Positions 36,644-48,727 of a stretch of DNA of 64,000 bases are shown here, one piece after another. The translations under genes were made by a program, and so were the position numbers. Where the stretch lies: positions 1,860,001-1,924,000 of the forward strand of contig CP103025.1 of the NCBI GenBank assembly GCA_024752435.1, read 5' to 3'. How positions within the stretch are numbered: the first letter of the stretch is position 1; every line of letters begins with the position of its first letter. This DNA is from Allantophomopsis cytisporea. Lineage: Eukaryota > Ascomycota > Leotiomycetes > Phacidiales > Phacidiaceae. The notes below the pieces were generated by a model. The model did not search any database and was not told where the DNA came from. It worked only from the letters and a program-made list of their open reading frames with translations.

Positions 36644-38396
36644 TCGGCATGTCCTTTCTTACTCACTGATCTTTTATTATTTGTTATTTGGTACACGAAT
36701 CGGAAGTCGTTCTTTAGCGTCGGATACCCCATTGTTCCATAATGTATACTTCAATTGTTTTATCAACCTTACCTCACTCCACATCAAATCACATTAACGC
36801 ACAACTACTACAAACATTGGGTGGCTGTTCATCTGGCGCTGGCGGATTAGCGATTGTTTTTATATCTACTCATGTCACCCTTTTTTCCAACCCGTTTCTT
36901 TTCCATTGTTTTCAAAATACCGCTCTTCTTTCATAGAGGGTGTGTAGAGGGTTATTGGCGCATGATACTTGGATTTTAGGTTGCGGATGGAGCGGCATAG
37001 CATTTTAAGGTTATTTTGCGCTTGGTTTATCGGTTTTTGTTTTGTTTTTTTTGTTTTTTGCGAGTGGATGATTGTATATTGGTCATTGGATATCGATGAG
37101 TTTCGCCTTACAGGTCGGTTGGGAAGGGGGCTTGGTTGGGCGGTATTAAATATGCTGGGTGGGAGTGTGCAGTCAAAATTAAACTATTTTACTCATTCCA
37201 TTGCGGTCTACCATGTCTCTACGTGACTTTGTCCGATATGCTTACTGACCCATCTATGATTCCCGACGAGTACATGCCTACCTACAAGTCGTGTGCACGA
37301 ATGGAGACATCTTCGACCCTCACATGACACTTTGCCCAATCGCCCAGGTACGACTTGCCCACCTCCTCGCCTCATCACCAACATCATTCCAATATGAAGA
37401 TATCGCACAGCACCAATTGCACTTCAGCCTTCCCTCTCACATAAGGTCAGCACCGCCAACCCCCGAATCCTACATTCTCGCAGCCCTACACGTAGCCTTG
37501 TTGCATTTCCTCTCCGGCTGATACGTACAATCGGCCCTATCGCGATTTCGGCTTCATTTACAACGTACCATGTGAGCTGCAATGTTACTTCATGCAGCAT
37601 TTTGTGATAGTACGCTGCTGGTGTTCCTTGGGTCAAGCAGGGCGCGAGCTGGAAGGGACTTTTTCAAGTGGCTGCATGCTGGTCCTGGGTGTCGGGTAGA
37701 AATTTTCTTGGAAAATGATCAAAAATAAAGTAAATTCTAGGTCATGTTTCGGATATGGATCAAGTTTCTACAAAAACTCATGAGCTGGGACTTGGACTGT
37801 TCTTAAATTTCATTATTTCGGGGGTTTATTAGTATTAGGTGGTGTTTTCTCCTTACATTTATTTCCCTAATAATTTATACGATAGTACATGTGATATCAT
37901 AGACTCAGCGTCACCCATGTGCACAGAAGAGACAGCATGACAATAAAGTGTCTCACTGAGCCCAGGAATTCACGAACTCTCTGAATTCATACTCTTGTAC
38001 AGAACTAAGTAATGTATGTGTACAACCCCATTTAGCATCTGATCTGTCCCACAATCCATATGAACGCCGAAATAGAGAAAAATAGCGAAAAAGCAAAAAA
38101 GAAAAAGAAAAAAAAAGAGAAAGGTGAGAAATCCAACAGTTCGGAAATAAACCCCTGGTATATACGCTAGATGAGCGAAACAAGTCCCCATTCCGTCGAT
38201 TCCAATCCAAGAGATAAAAACAGTTATTATACAAACGCCAGTGCATGCAAAAATGTCCTCCCAAAATTCGACGGCCAACGATTTGCTAAAATTCAGACTC
38301 AGACTCCTACAATGCTCTCGCTGCTACTGTATCAAACAAATCGTATGCACGCACCCTCTATACTCTCTCCAAGGGCACAACAAATACATGGTCGAC
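36644..38396. other. Convergent 1.75-kb region between SOK1 and SOG2
   Basis: Mainly T-rich then A-rich spacer, presumably with long 3' UTRs of both genes. Open frames are short and without features. No gene is supported. Confidence 0.5.
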
Positions 38397-41300
38397 TCAC
38401 AACTGCACTCGACCGTTCATGTTATAGCGAGCAGTGCCACTGCCCCCAAGTGGACTCATGATAGCAGAGAAATTGCTGTTAGGAGTCATTGTTCCATCCA
38501 TACCCGAGATGCTCGAGTTCATGGTTCCAGTCCTGGATGACGCCGCACTACTCAGTAACGCGTCTGCTCGCTCAAATACCGTTCCAGCAAACATGGAATT
38601 ATACGATCCACTTTGTGGGGTGCTGGGTACCGTGGCTTGCACAGCAGGTCCCAGAGCCGCGCTCGCCGGTGTCATGGGTATGGCAGCGGGACTCTGTAGC
38701 ATTGAGTTGCCACCCATGTTGACGCCGCTCGACGAGTTGCTAGCTGACATGGGAACGCTACCGCCACTAGACAGCTGACCGCTGTTCATAGGAACTAGTG
38801 TAGCCCATGGTGATGCTCTTATAGAGTGGCCAGTTTGACGCATAGGGTTATGAAGCGTTTTCAGAAGACTAATAACGTCCATTGGAAAAAACCCAGCCAT
38901 GCTCTTTGTTTCATCTTTGACTTCTTTGACTTTTACCACTAAATCATAGTACGCCTGTCCGAGTTAGTAGTGTCACCAAGACTTTTAGACCTTGACTCAC
39001 ATTCAAAAAAGTTTTGCATAACTCCCAAAAAGCGGTCTCTCGACGAACCCCAGGTTCTTTGAGCTTAATCAAAGACAAACGAGCTTTCAAAGCACCAGCC
39101 GTTTGCATAGCCATTTGACATTTCTGAATTAAGATTTGCAACTGCAGCCTCAACTGATTCGAGTATCCCTGCTGTGAGCTAATCTGCATAACTTTTATGA
39201 ATGCGTTGTCGATATTCGGTAGTTGTTTAAGAGCCAATTCTGCTGAATCCTGAAGATTCAGGAAGATCTTTTCAAATTGTTTGTCTTCTTCAGTAAACTC
39301 GCCCGCAGCAGGTATGTTGCGAAGAGGACCTGCTGATGTACTGGATGACCCGAACGACTCCCCCGAACGTGGAGTAGACACTGAGAGTGTGCTTGTCATT
39401 GTCCCTGATCGACTATTGCTGGCCAAGGCTGGCTGCTGAGTTTCACCCGCCACGCGCAGTCCATCTGATGATTGCATGGCTGTTCCGTTTCGCGATCTGC
39501 TCCCTGGGTTGGGTCGTTCCCGCGTTGGTGTGACTGATTTGTCCCGAGTATGCGGTCTGATTGTTCCATTACTTGGTGCTTCTGTGACAATGACCTTTGA
39601 AGTCTCATTGACAAGAAGGCTAGTACCCGCATTTCTGACTTCGGCAAGACTGCCATAGACCAGCAACAGCAGTGTACGAATATATCGTGGATCGCCATTA
39701 TTGAGAATGGTCTCAACATTTCTCGAAAGCAGTGCGCAGACGTGTATATATGCAGACACACAAGTAAGACATGCATTTTGTACATTCTCGTTCGACCGTG
39801 GAGAGGCTTCTTCGTCTTCTTCAGAATAGGTTATATAGCTTTGTAAATCCCGATCTAGCTCCTCCACATGAGTGGTAGCATTATAAAACACTCTTTCTAA
39901 ACTTGTCCGTTTATTGGTATTATCTCGCGCGAGGCCTATCAAGTTCTGTATAAGCGGATGGACTTGAAACAATGCGTAAAGAATGCCCTTGGCTCCCTCT
40001 ATAACAGGATCTGGTGATTGCGACTCCCGCTTCCGTTCTGGAAGACTGGATAGACGCCGAACATAAGTAGCACGCTGAGTCGACTCTGCCGGACTTGCTG
40101 GGCTCCTCGAAGAAATGCTTCCATTAACCATTGTACTGCCACTCATTGCCGAGCCGTGACTAAGACCACGATAGTGACTATATCGATTCGTCTTGGCCTC
40201 CTCGACCGTGACCAGGTTAGGTTCCTTAGACTTTAATGCAACGCCCATTCGCCTGGACCGATCTGAGCTTCCTGAACCTCCCCGTGACGCTTGTAGCAAG
40301 CTTTCACTGTTACTTCGCAACCTCTCGTTAGAATTGCCTATGGTCAAAGGCATCACGCCGGGACGCCGCAATGCTGCATTTTGCTGTGAAAGCCCTCGAT
40401 AATGTGATCTGGATGGTATAGGGGGTGGTCGAGGCAAAGCAGGAGACCTCAGGTCGGGCACATCTGTTCCGTTCACCTTGATTGGAAACCTTCCGCTCAT
40501 GACCCGTTTTATTGGCCTTGGTGTTTCCGCTCCTTCACTTGATTCCTCGCCAGCAGACTCCATATCAGACCGATCCATTATTGATTTCTGTTGTTTCAAA
40601 AACTTCTTTATCTGAGCCGTCACAGTTACATCGTGCACTTCGCTTTTGTCTAGAAATCCGCCATTCGGTGGACTTGTTGGTTGAGGTTGTAACACTTCTT
40701 TGGGCGGGAATCGGATTGGGTTTCCATCAAGTTTGAGAACTTGGAGTGTGGCCATATCCGCAAGGAACAGAGGCAAATCCTCTATGCGATTCTTTTGTAC
40801 AGATAACACTTTCAATGATGTCAATTTCGCAAGCTCAGGTGGGAGTATTCGTAGTTTGTTTCGGCCAACATCAAGGATTTCGAGAAACGTCAATTGACAA
40901 ATCTAAAAGATATTTCAGTGAAGCTCACAACTTATAGATTTCTGCCTTGGAAACATACTGCTGCAGGAAACTCCCGAATGACATTGCTACGGACGTTGAG
41001 GTACCGCAAGGAGGTACATTCTGCGAATCTGGAAGGGAACGTAGAGATTTGATTATGCGATAACGCCAACCTAACATATCTGTTAATTTGTGTATTTGGA
41101 ACGGAGAGCCTTGATAAATGTACCTTTCGATCTCGCCTTTTATAATATCTACCACTTCTTCTGGAAACTTTTGTATATTCTTGTGACTTAAATCAATTGT
41201 GACCCGCGGCTTTAACTCATTGCTGACCCCACTTGCTTCTGCAGCCTTTGTTTGGTTCTCTTCAATGGCATGTTTTAATGCCTCACGGGCGAGCACCACG

Positions 41301-41485
41301 ACTTGACTCGAGGATATAGGTCCCTGAGCTGTGATCGATGGTCCAGATGTTCCATTTCGTCCAGCGGGGTTCGGTATTCTTCGTACAGTATTCATCTGCG
41401 GAGGTCGAGGGGGTTGTACATTATCAGCTGCGATCCTGCCAGTGGTTTGAGTAGCTGCCCCAAGAGGCCCTGATGGTGGATCCAT
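38397..41485 (-). CDS. SOG2: Leucine-rich repeat protein SOG2 (RAM/MOR signalling network)
   Basis: Component of the NDR-kinase RAM/MOR network that controls polarity and cell separation. Four exons, 41485-41124, 41079-40959, 40902-39001 and 38954-38397, give 980 residues. The introns are short, at 44, 56 and 46 nt. An N-terminal linker is followed by leucine-rich repeats at about residues 95-235 (IDLSHKNIQKFPEEV, LALSHNQISTFPSRF, LDVGRNKLRILPPELAKL, LKLDGNPIRFPP). A basic Ser-rich linker follows, then a conserved Sog2-type helical region from about 460 (YALFQVHPLIQNLIGLARD) to the exon 3 end. The Ser/Gly/Met-rich tail is in the last exon. The first LRRs only read correctly after splicing of both small introns. 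Confidence 0.9.
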
Positions 41486-42244
41486 AGCTCTGAAGGAATC
41501 ATTCGCGCCCCTGTTGCTGTTGATATGTATCCTTCCTCAGCGCTCTTGCAAACGAAACACCTCCTAGGCCGAGCGCAACTGAAGGCAAGTTACAGATCCA
41601 GATGTCTTATCGTGTCTGTCCGGCGACGATTCGATGGCTTCTTAGATTGAACGAGACGCATCGCTGTGGTTCAGATCGGTTTCGATGTATTGTTGCATTG
41701 TATATACATTAGGAGCGAAGTCCTGAGGCGGAATGTATAATTCAATGTAGTGCTTAAGGTGGTTGTATTGCGATGCAGCCGATAACGACAGCGGATGCTA
41801 GCTGGTGTCGATTGGCTTAAGCGAACCTGCAGGAACAAGCAACAACTTTCTGACAGACATGGCAGCCACTTGCACACTTGGATTTTCAAGAACGATGTGA
41901 TGACAGCGGGAAGTAAGTAATCTCGTAAATCATACTGGATGACTGGCCGTATAGGTGTCTTCTGTGTCATCTCACAGACTGGAAGGAGATGGACATTAAT
42001 CGTTCTTGATGCCTTTATCATTCATCATCCAGACGGGATTAAGAGAGACCTTTGAGTAACGAACGGGCATCTAGAATAAGTGATTTAAGTCCTCAAACTG
42101 GAGCTTAAGTTGATGTGGTTGAATATTTTTATTTCCCCTCTATCTTTGTACAATGTACATTTCCTACATCTAATAACACATCATGAATTACCCTTAAAGG
42201 GACCAACATAAATCCTCAGAAGTCAGACAAATTCGGCATGCCTA
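41486..42244. other. Intergenic region, SOG2 promoter and mS23 3' end
   Basis: A 759-bp stretch between two minus-strand genes. It should contain the SOG2 promoter and leader and the 3' UTR of the mS23 gene. Nothing else was recognised. Confidence 0.5.
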
Positions 42245-43023
42245 TCAAGCTGGCAAGGTTTCTTCCTCAACCAATTCGTCCACAGATACGTCCACCTCGA
42301 TATCCTCATCGGCCGTACCCAATCCACTGTATGCCGCATCTCGTTGTTGGTTAAGAACAACAACTTCCTGTGTCGCCCATCCCTTCCAGCCTTCGTAAGT
42401 CTTATCTTCAAGCTCCGAACCGATCTCGATCATTGATTTTCCGAAGAAAGCACCGGTGGCTAATGCCTCTTCGTGTGCCACCCTACGCTCTACTTCCTCC
42501 TCGTGTCGCAAAGCATAGAATTCCTTTCGGGCTTTATCATATGCTTTCTCTGAAGTCATGCCCGGCTCATTTTCGAGAAGCCATAACTGCCGTTGAACCA
42601 CACTGTATATTCTTGTTAGCAATTGATCCAATAAAGTTCTTGTTTCGTAACGGACCTTTCACCATTGAGCTGCCTTCCCCGTTGCTGGATTTTGCTCCAA
42701 TCGCAGCGATTTCCGTCTTTCCCATCCTGCTCGACGATAATTCTTGGTCTCGCAAGTTCCCAAGGATGATCTTTGAAGAAGTTCTTGCGCATTGCGTCCT
42801 CTTGATACACGATTGGGCGTGGTCTGAACATCTTGCTCGCCTTCTTCGTCCGCGGTCGGCCCAGGACCGAGTGCTCGATAGGTTGTGTTCTTGTCAGGAT
42901 TTCTGACGGCGGTATTGAGCCGACTATCTTGTACCATGATGGAGGAGGCTTCGCGTCAATTGACTGTAGTAGGCGCGTCGCATTCTGATGAACCCTGGCG
43001 GGGTTGAAGTTGAAACGACCCAT
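42245..43023 (-). CDS. RSM25: Mitochondrial small ribosomal subunit protein mS23
   Basis: Subunit of the mitochondrial 37S ribosome. Exon 1 is 43023-42656, the 53-nt phase-2 intron uses a GTCCGT donor and a CTAAC branch site, and exon 2 is 42602-42245, giving 241 residues. The family opening MGRFNFNPARVHQNATRLLQ and the PPSWYKIVGSIPPSE block are clear, followed by a basic middle (DHPWELARPRIIVE). The acidic helical C-terminal half has YDKARKEFYALRHEEEVERR. There is no separate presequence, as in yeast Rsm25. It is divergent from a PPR-protein gene with 339 bp between start codons. Confidence 0.92.
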
Positions 43024-43362
43024 TGTGAGGAATCGCAGCAGATCTGCTGGAGTACAGGAGCTGAGCGGACAAGTTTAGGAAGTCTAATGGATAATTTGAT
43101 AATGAATGCCTAGGTTGATGGCATTCATGAACAGAAGGGCAATGAATTCCCGATCTCGTCGTTGTCTTGAAAAAGATAGCGGTAGATGCCGTGTGATGCT
43201 TGGATTTTGGCGAAGTTCTTAGTGTTGCGGCAACTCAAAGATTATCCCCATCACCAATCCAGCTCTCCCCAATTGTCAGTGCTCAGCTTCGCACAATATA
43301 TCGACCACATAGAGATGGCTCTGTGGCTGAGTTGATCACGGCAGCACCATGTCAGACAGCCC
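43024..43362. promoter_or_regulatory. Divergent promoter, mS23 / PPR gene
   Basis: This 339-bp spacer separates the start codons of two genes for mitochondrial gene expression, making co-regulation plausible. No specific site was assigned. Confidence 0.5.
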
Positions 43363-45264
43363 ATGTCCTTCTTATGTTCGATTGAGAAGTCGACGAGCGG
43401 CTCTCTCGTCTCCAGCATAGGTCCTCGTCACATACTGCCATTTCTCTGCCCTCTCGAATACAAAAATGATCGCCAACAACGTGTTCGCTATTTCTCTCGG
43501 AGAAGACATTCGAATCGACAACTTCAGAGATCCTCAAAACGACCTACAACTCAATTGGACATCTGGTTCATCAACTCTCTTGTCAAAGCTGGTCATTGTG
43601 CCGCCCACTCTCAACCAAGATCTTTTGCAAGACATCTCACAACGCAGGAATCGGCATCTTTACATTACAAACGAAGATCAAGAAGTGGAGCCTCTAATAG
43701 TCGGGACTTTTTTACACAATCACCTGCAGCAATTTGGCGTGATACCGCGAAGGCTACATCATGGGAATATCAGGAGGAAGGGAATGATGAAGATGACGGA
43801 AAGGACCAATACTTGCGAGAAGAGCTGTTATCACTGGTTGAGACATACGATGGCGATTCCTTGACGGATCACCTACCTCTACTCCAACCTCCAGATCTAA
43901 AACAATTCGAGGAATCTCAACATCCTGGCCTCCAAATCTCAGACGAGCCAGTGGCTGCTGAATCACCAGCCGCAAGCTACACTTGGCCTTCCCAAGGTCG
44001 GGTCAAAGCAGATGTCGATGCTTTAATCCAGCTTCTCAAACTGGAAGTCGCCAATGCCGAAGAAGTTTACGAACTTTATAGAGCTCTACCCGCTCCTCGA
44101 ATACCTTATATCGCACCTGATGCTAGACACCTCCTCTTGGCACATCTATCTCGGGTCGAAAGTAAAAACGAAGCTGCAATGCTACGATATTTTTCCGTCA
44201 TCGATGATTTCAATGCCCAAGGAATAGCCCTTCTGGTTTCGGAATGGACTAGTGCTATATCCTTTGCGGGACGCTATGTAGCCAGATCTGGCGACGTTGA
44301 GGTTCAAGCTGGCTTACGAATGTGGAGAGAAATGGAGCATGTTGCTGGTGTTCGAGGAAATTGGGTGACATTCAACGTCTTATTTGATATAGCTGCAAAG
44401 GCAGGCAAATTCAAACTGGCGGAAATGATATATACAGAGATGGAGAAGCGCGGGTTTGAATACAATCGATTTCACCATGTGAGCTTGATTCATTTCTATG
44501 GGCTCAAGCATGATGGTAGTGCTGCTCGTCAAGCCTACAAGCATTTGGTAGAAGCTGGGGAGATTGTGGACACAGTCGTTTTGAACGCAGTCATTGCTGC
44601 TCTTATACGGGCTGGCGAGGGACAATCTGCGGAGCTCATCTACGAAAGAATGAAGAGATTACATTATGAAAAGCAGGGCGCAGAGCTTCCCCCAACGGAC
44701 TTCAGGAAGAGACGAGAAATTGGAAAAGAACTTTCTCGTCAAGCAAGGCGGGCAAGGTCCCAAACACACTTACAGGAAACTTATCAAAAGAACGCAATCG
44801 TGGCGCCAGATCTCAAGACATATAGAATTCTGATTCATCACCATGCAATTACGAGCGGGGACTTCGGTCAAGTGTCAAAATACCTGGACGAGATGAAGTT
44901 GTTCAGTGTTCCTGTACATGCTGGGATCTTTCTGTCTCTTTTTAAGGGCTTCGCGCTTCACGGTGGTGTGCGGTATACTCTCTGGACTGGCAAGAGATTA
45001 GATAGTGTCTGGAAAGCATACATGTTGATCGTGAGCCGTGCGGAAGATGTGTACCTAGATAAGTGGTTGATTATCTGGGCATTGCGGGCGTCTGCAAAGT
45101 GCTTTGGCAAAGACAAGGTAGTCCATATATGGGAAGAGTGCAAAATGTCCTGGGAACCGCGAAGTGATGAGCTACAACTTGTCAATGAGGAGCTTCAGAT
45201 CCTGTTAGATGTACGCCGCGGAGAACTTTTCCTGCCTGCGGATGAGCATAATGAATTATATTAA
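43363..45264 (+). CDS. Pentatricopeptide repeat protein, probably mitochondrial
   Basis: Single-exon, 633 residues. The N-terminus is basic and rich in Arg/Ser (RVRYFSRRRHSNRQLQRSSKR), consistent with import into mitochondria. PPR-type helical pairs are visible in WVTFNVLFDIAAKAGKFKLAEMIYTEMEKRG, read as two adjoining helices, and in DTVVLNAVIAALIRAGEGQSAELIYERMKR. They recur in DLKTYRILIHHHAITSGDFGQVSKYLDEMK. PPR proteins bind organelle RNA and govern its stability or translation. It resembles the fungal group that includes cya-5, but I cannot assign an ortholog. Divergent position next to mS23 supports a mitochondrial role. Confidence 0.85.
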   Translation: MSFLCSIEKSTSGSLVSSIGPRHILPFLCPLEYKNDRQQRVRYFSRRRHSNRQLQRSSKRPTTQLDIWFINSLVKAGHCAAHSQPRSFARHLTTQESASLHYKRRSRSGASNSRDFFTQSPAAIWRDTAKATSWEYQEEGNDEDDGKDQYLREELLSLVETYDGDSLTDHLPLLQPPDLKQFEESQHPGLQISDEPVAAESPAASYTWPSQGRVKADVDALIQLLKLEVANAEEVYELYRALPAPRIPYIAPDARHLLLAHLSRVESKNEAAMLRYFSVIDDFNAQGIALLVSEWTSAISFAGRYVARSGDVEVQAGLRMWREMEHVAGVRGNWVTFNVLFDIAAKAGKFKLAEMIYTEMEKRGFEYNRFHHVSLIHFYGLKHDGSAARQAYKHLVEAGEIVDTVVLNAVIAALIRAGEGQSAELIYERMKRLHYEKQGAELPPTDFRKRREIGKELSRQARRARSQTHLQETYQKNAIVAPDLKTYRILIHHHAITSGDFGQVSKYLDEMKLFSVPVHAGIFLSLFKGFALHGGVRYTLWTGKRLDSVWKAYMLIVSRAEDVYLDKWLIIWALRASAKCFGKDKVVHIWEECKMSWEPRSDELQLVNEELQILLDVRRGELFLPADEHNELY

Positions 45265-45638
45265 AAAGTTATTTGAGCACATCTCAACACGATGCAGTTT
45301 AATACAATTGTCTGTTAGAATATTGCAGCACGTACACTAGCCTTTTCAACACCTGAAATACCTATAGTTCGAATTCACCAGAACCCCTTGGATGTACACA
45401 GGTTATCTTCGTTGATTACATTAATTCGAGTGATATCGCAACGAGTAAAGTAAACCACCTTACAATGCAGGAGCACATCAGGTTGCTAGCAGCTGGTATC
45501 ACGTGATACTGCGCACCTTCTTCACACGTAGAGAACAAGAGCTAAGGTAGGTGGACAATAGTTATTTGGTTCCGTTATAGTCAACTTTCTACACATCTTC
45601 CCTAAACTTCGAACGCGTTTGGAAATGTGGGAGTCAAA
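45265..45638. promoter_or_regulatory. PPR 3' end and RecQ promoter region
   Basis: A 374-bp spacer between two plus-strand genes. No additional gene was seen. Confidence 0.45.
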
Positions 45639-47246
45639 ATGCCGCCGCTAGTACAGAGTAACTCCTACGTGGACATTGACCATACCTTGCGTAAAGTCTT
45701 CAAGAAAAGCAGCTTTCGGTAATATTTACCGTCACCAACCGATTGGATACCTTGACTGACTTTCGATACTTCCAGTCCTCTCCAACGCGAAGTTATTACG
45801 GAAGCTCTACAGGGTCAAGATGTCTTCTTGCAGGCAGCCACTTCTTTCGGAAAGAGCCTTTGCTATCAGTTGCCGGCAGTCGTTGATCATCGCAGTAGGT
45901 AGTCAACGGAACCTTTCAGGTGTCACTTGATGGACGATACTAAAGTATCATATAGTCACAATCGTTATATCTCCGCTCTTGTCCCTGATGGTATCTTAAG
46001 CCCCCATTTTAGACTATTTCCAGATTACCATATTCTAACATGGTTCCAGAACAACCAAGTTGACGCGCTTCGTGCCCTGAAAATATGTGCGGCTTCGATC
46101 AACAGCACCACAAGCTACGAAGAGCGTAGCGAAGTTCTAAAAGATCTAGAGACTGGCCACCCTCTGACCCGATTACTCTATGTGACTCCGGAATACTGCA
46201 TGACGGAGTCTTTCCGTAGGAAACTTGCTCTCGTCCACGAGCAACGTGAATTAGCACGCTTCGCTATCGATGAAGCACATTGTATCTCAGAATGGGGCCA
46301 TGATTTCCGCAAAAGCTTCAAAGAGCTTAGCTTCTTCAGAAAGGCATTTCCAGATGTACCGATCATGTGTCTCACAGCAACGGCTACTTTGCAGGTGCGG
46401 CATGATATCATTGGCACACTTGGATTGAGTGAAGAGAATATGAAGATTTTCACAATGTCCACTGACCGAGAGAATCTGCACTATGAAGTAAGGTTCAAAT
46501 GTGACGATGAAGACCACTTCTCGAATTTTCTTAAATGGCTCCGGAAAGTCCACCAGAAAAGAGCACATCCTGATCGCCTCAAACAACTTCAAGTTGAGGG
46601 CGAGAGAATTGAGAATGTCTCAGGAATCATCTATACACTTTACCGTAGAGACTGCGAGGACCTTGCAGCAGGGCTCCGCGCCGAGGGTATTGGTGCCAGA
46701 CCCTTTCATGCTGGCCTCAGTACCCTTGAGAAAACCGACACTCTAACAAATTGGGTCAACAATATTCCAGGGTACGATATCATTGTTGCAACAACAGCTT
46801 TTGGGATGGGTATCGACAAGAAAGATGTACGCTTTGTTGTTCACTGGCAGCTACCAAAGAGCTTTGAAGGCTTCTATCAAGAGGCGGGGCGTGCAGGCCG
46901 AGACGGCAAGGCTGCTGTTTCGATAGTATATTATAGTCGTGAGGATCAAGCGCGCGCTTTCCAAAGGCTGCGCCAAAATCAGATGAGAGACTCTTCGAAT
47001 TATGAAGCAAGGAGCAAGAGCTTGAAGGCGCTCGTCACGTTCTGCGAGACTACTGAGACTTGTCGCCACAAGCTGATTTGCAAGTACTTTGGGGAAGCTG
47101 AGGCTCCAGCTTGCGATTACGCGTGTGATTGGCATAAAGATGTCAGAACTTTGAGGAGGAAGAAGCTAGAGAAGCTTGCGGACGAAGAATGGATTGGCAC
47201 GCAACTCCAGGCTGGGAACTTTGAAAGTTTGGCCGGCTATGATTAA
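45639..47246 (+). CDS. RecQ-family DNA helicase, short form
   Basis: ATP-dependent 3'-5' helicase in genome maintenance, 476 residues. The exons 45639-45718, 45776-45894, 45956-45990 and 46050-47246 join in phase; exon 3 is only 35 nt. Splicing restores helicase motifs: motif 0 region SSFRPLQREVI and Walker A at about 47-54 (AATSFGKS). Motif Ia ITIVISPLLSLMNNQVDAL crosses the tiny exon. DEAH is at 152-155 with HCISEWGHDFR, then TATATLQVRHDI, ATTAFGMGIDKKDVRFVVHW and QEAGRAGRDG. A Zn-binding cysteine set (ETCRHKLICKYF, CDYACD) closes the core. No winged-helix RQC or HRDC domain follows, so it is much shorter than Sgs1/BLM-type proteins. Walker A begins with Ala rather than Gly and lacks the usual TGGGKS. 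Confidence 0.9.
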
Positions 47247-47470
47247 CAAATATGGATGCTCTTGCGTTGGTAATTGCATTGTAATTACATAGCTGGACGT
47301 TGTTTTCATCATTTGACACATCAGCATGGAGGATATTGTAAAAATCCTGTGATTATCAACAGTGGGCGCTTGCTCGACTGTCTAACTGTATGTTCAGTAT
47401 CGATTACTGTTATAGATACCCCAATCAGATCTATGCCTTTTTTTTTTCTCTATATTTCTCTAATGAGCAC

Positions 47471-48369
47471 TTAATCCTGAACACTCTGGCTAGCGGCCTC
47501 TCCCTCTTTAGCGGCACCCTTAAAGATGAACTCCTCAAGCTTGTTGCAGGCAACCTCCTTGTCGTCATTGACAATGATGATATCGTGCACTCCTGGAGTC
47601 TTCGAGTAGGCGATCTCGTTCTTGGCCTGCTCGAGACGCTTCTGAATGGACTCCTCCTTCTCGGTTCCACGGCCACGGAGTCTAGCTTCAAGAGCCTCGT
47701 CAGAAGGCGGAGCAATGAACACATATCGTGCATTCAGATTTGTGTTCTTGATTTGCTTGACACCCTACATCCTTTTGTCAGCCCCTGTCGCAATTCCAAA
47801 GCAAATATCAATCCCAATCCCATAGTACATATCCTATCATCTTCAGACACTCAAAGACCTACCTCCATCTCGATATCCAAAATTGGGACCCTTCCTCCCT
47901 TCCCAATATCCTCGATAGTCTGTCTGCTAGTACCATATCTGTTCCCGCCAAATTTGGCATGTTCAACAAAACCGCCCTTCTCAATGAGCGCCTCGAAGTC
48001 CTGCATAGAGACGTAGTTGTAATCCTCGCCGCGCACCTCTCCGGGGCGGGGGTCGCGTGTGGTATGCGACACGGAGGTTGCGAAGGTGTCGGGATGGCGC
48101 TGCATAAGCATCTTGTAAAGCGTGCCCTTTCCAACACCCGAAGGCCCGGAAATGATGATTGGGCGGCGATCAGAAGGAGGAACTATGGTGGTTAGCTTAG
48201 CAATATGTATGTGAGAGACCCTTAAAGAGAGACTTGGAATGGGATAGGGATATATGGGGGAGAGTCGTATATACGCACCTGGTGCCATTGTGTATGTTCT
48301 GTAAGAAATTCTGGAAGTTAAAAAAGGTGAGAACTTCTGGGAGCACCGAGTGAGGGAGCGGATGAGCAT
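47471..48369 (-). CDS. GUK1: Guanylate kinase
   Basis: Phosphorylates GMP to GDP with ATP, an essential step in GTP and dGTP supply. Exons are 48369-48279, 48182-47863 and 47764-47471; introns are 96 and 98 nt. The long form is 234 residues. The P-loop SGPSGVGKGT is at about 42-51, the GMP-binding block SHTTRDPRPGEVRGEDYNYV follows, and the lid region has RLRGRGTEKEESIQKRLEQA. The usual start would be MAP at 48288, giving about 207 residues, the normal family length. An in-frame ATG 27 codons upstream adds MLIRSLTRCSQKFSPFLTSR and more: basic, Ser-rich and without acidic residues, so it resembles a mitochondrial presequence. Both starts may be used. It ends 224 bp from the convergent RecQ stop. 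Confidence 0.94.
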
Positions 48370-48727
48370 ATGGACTTAATGGCGGTGTCCTTTGGGGAAA
48401 TACATTTATTGAACAGCTAAGCTTATCGATAAGGAGAAGGTATGTAAGGGGTCTAGGGTATCAAACCTTGCGTTTCAGGCACATAACCCTGGGGTACAAT
48501 GCATTGACTTCATCAGATTTGAACCTATCACAAAAACGCGTGAGTCATAATATTCTGCCATCCAAACTTAGAAACTCATTAATCATTGCTATTTTTGACT
48601 GGGTTCAAGAACTGGTTCCTTAAGTATAAATAAAAAAACAAAGCCATTACGCCGACAAACAAGTATCTTACTTGCTTCAAGTATGTCCTGGGTATCAAAA
48701 CGCCTTCCAATATCCTCTCTGAAGCAA
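48370..48727. promoter_or_regulatory. Guanylate kinase promoter region
   Basis: A 358-bp spacer downstream of the four-helix membrane protein gene, on the same strand. It contains the guanylate kinase promoter and leader. No specific element was recognised. Confidence 0.45.

Noticed and set aside
37291..37636. Frames of 70-76 codons on both strands between SOK1 and SOG2
   Set aside because: Overlapping on both strands, with no domain; likely 3' UTR or spacer.
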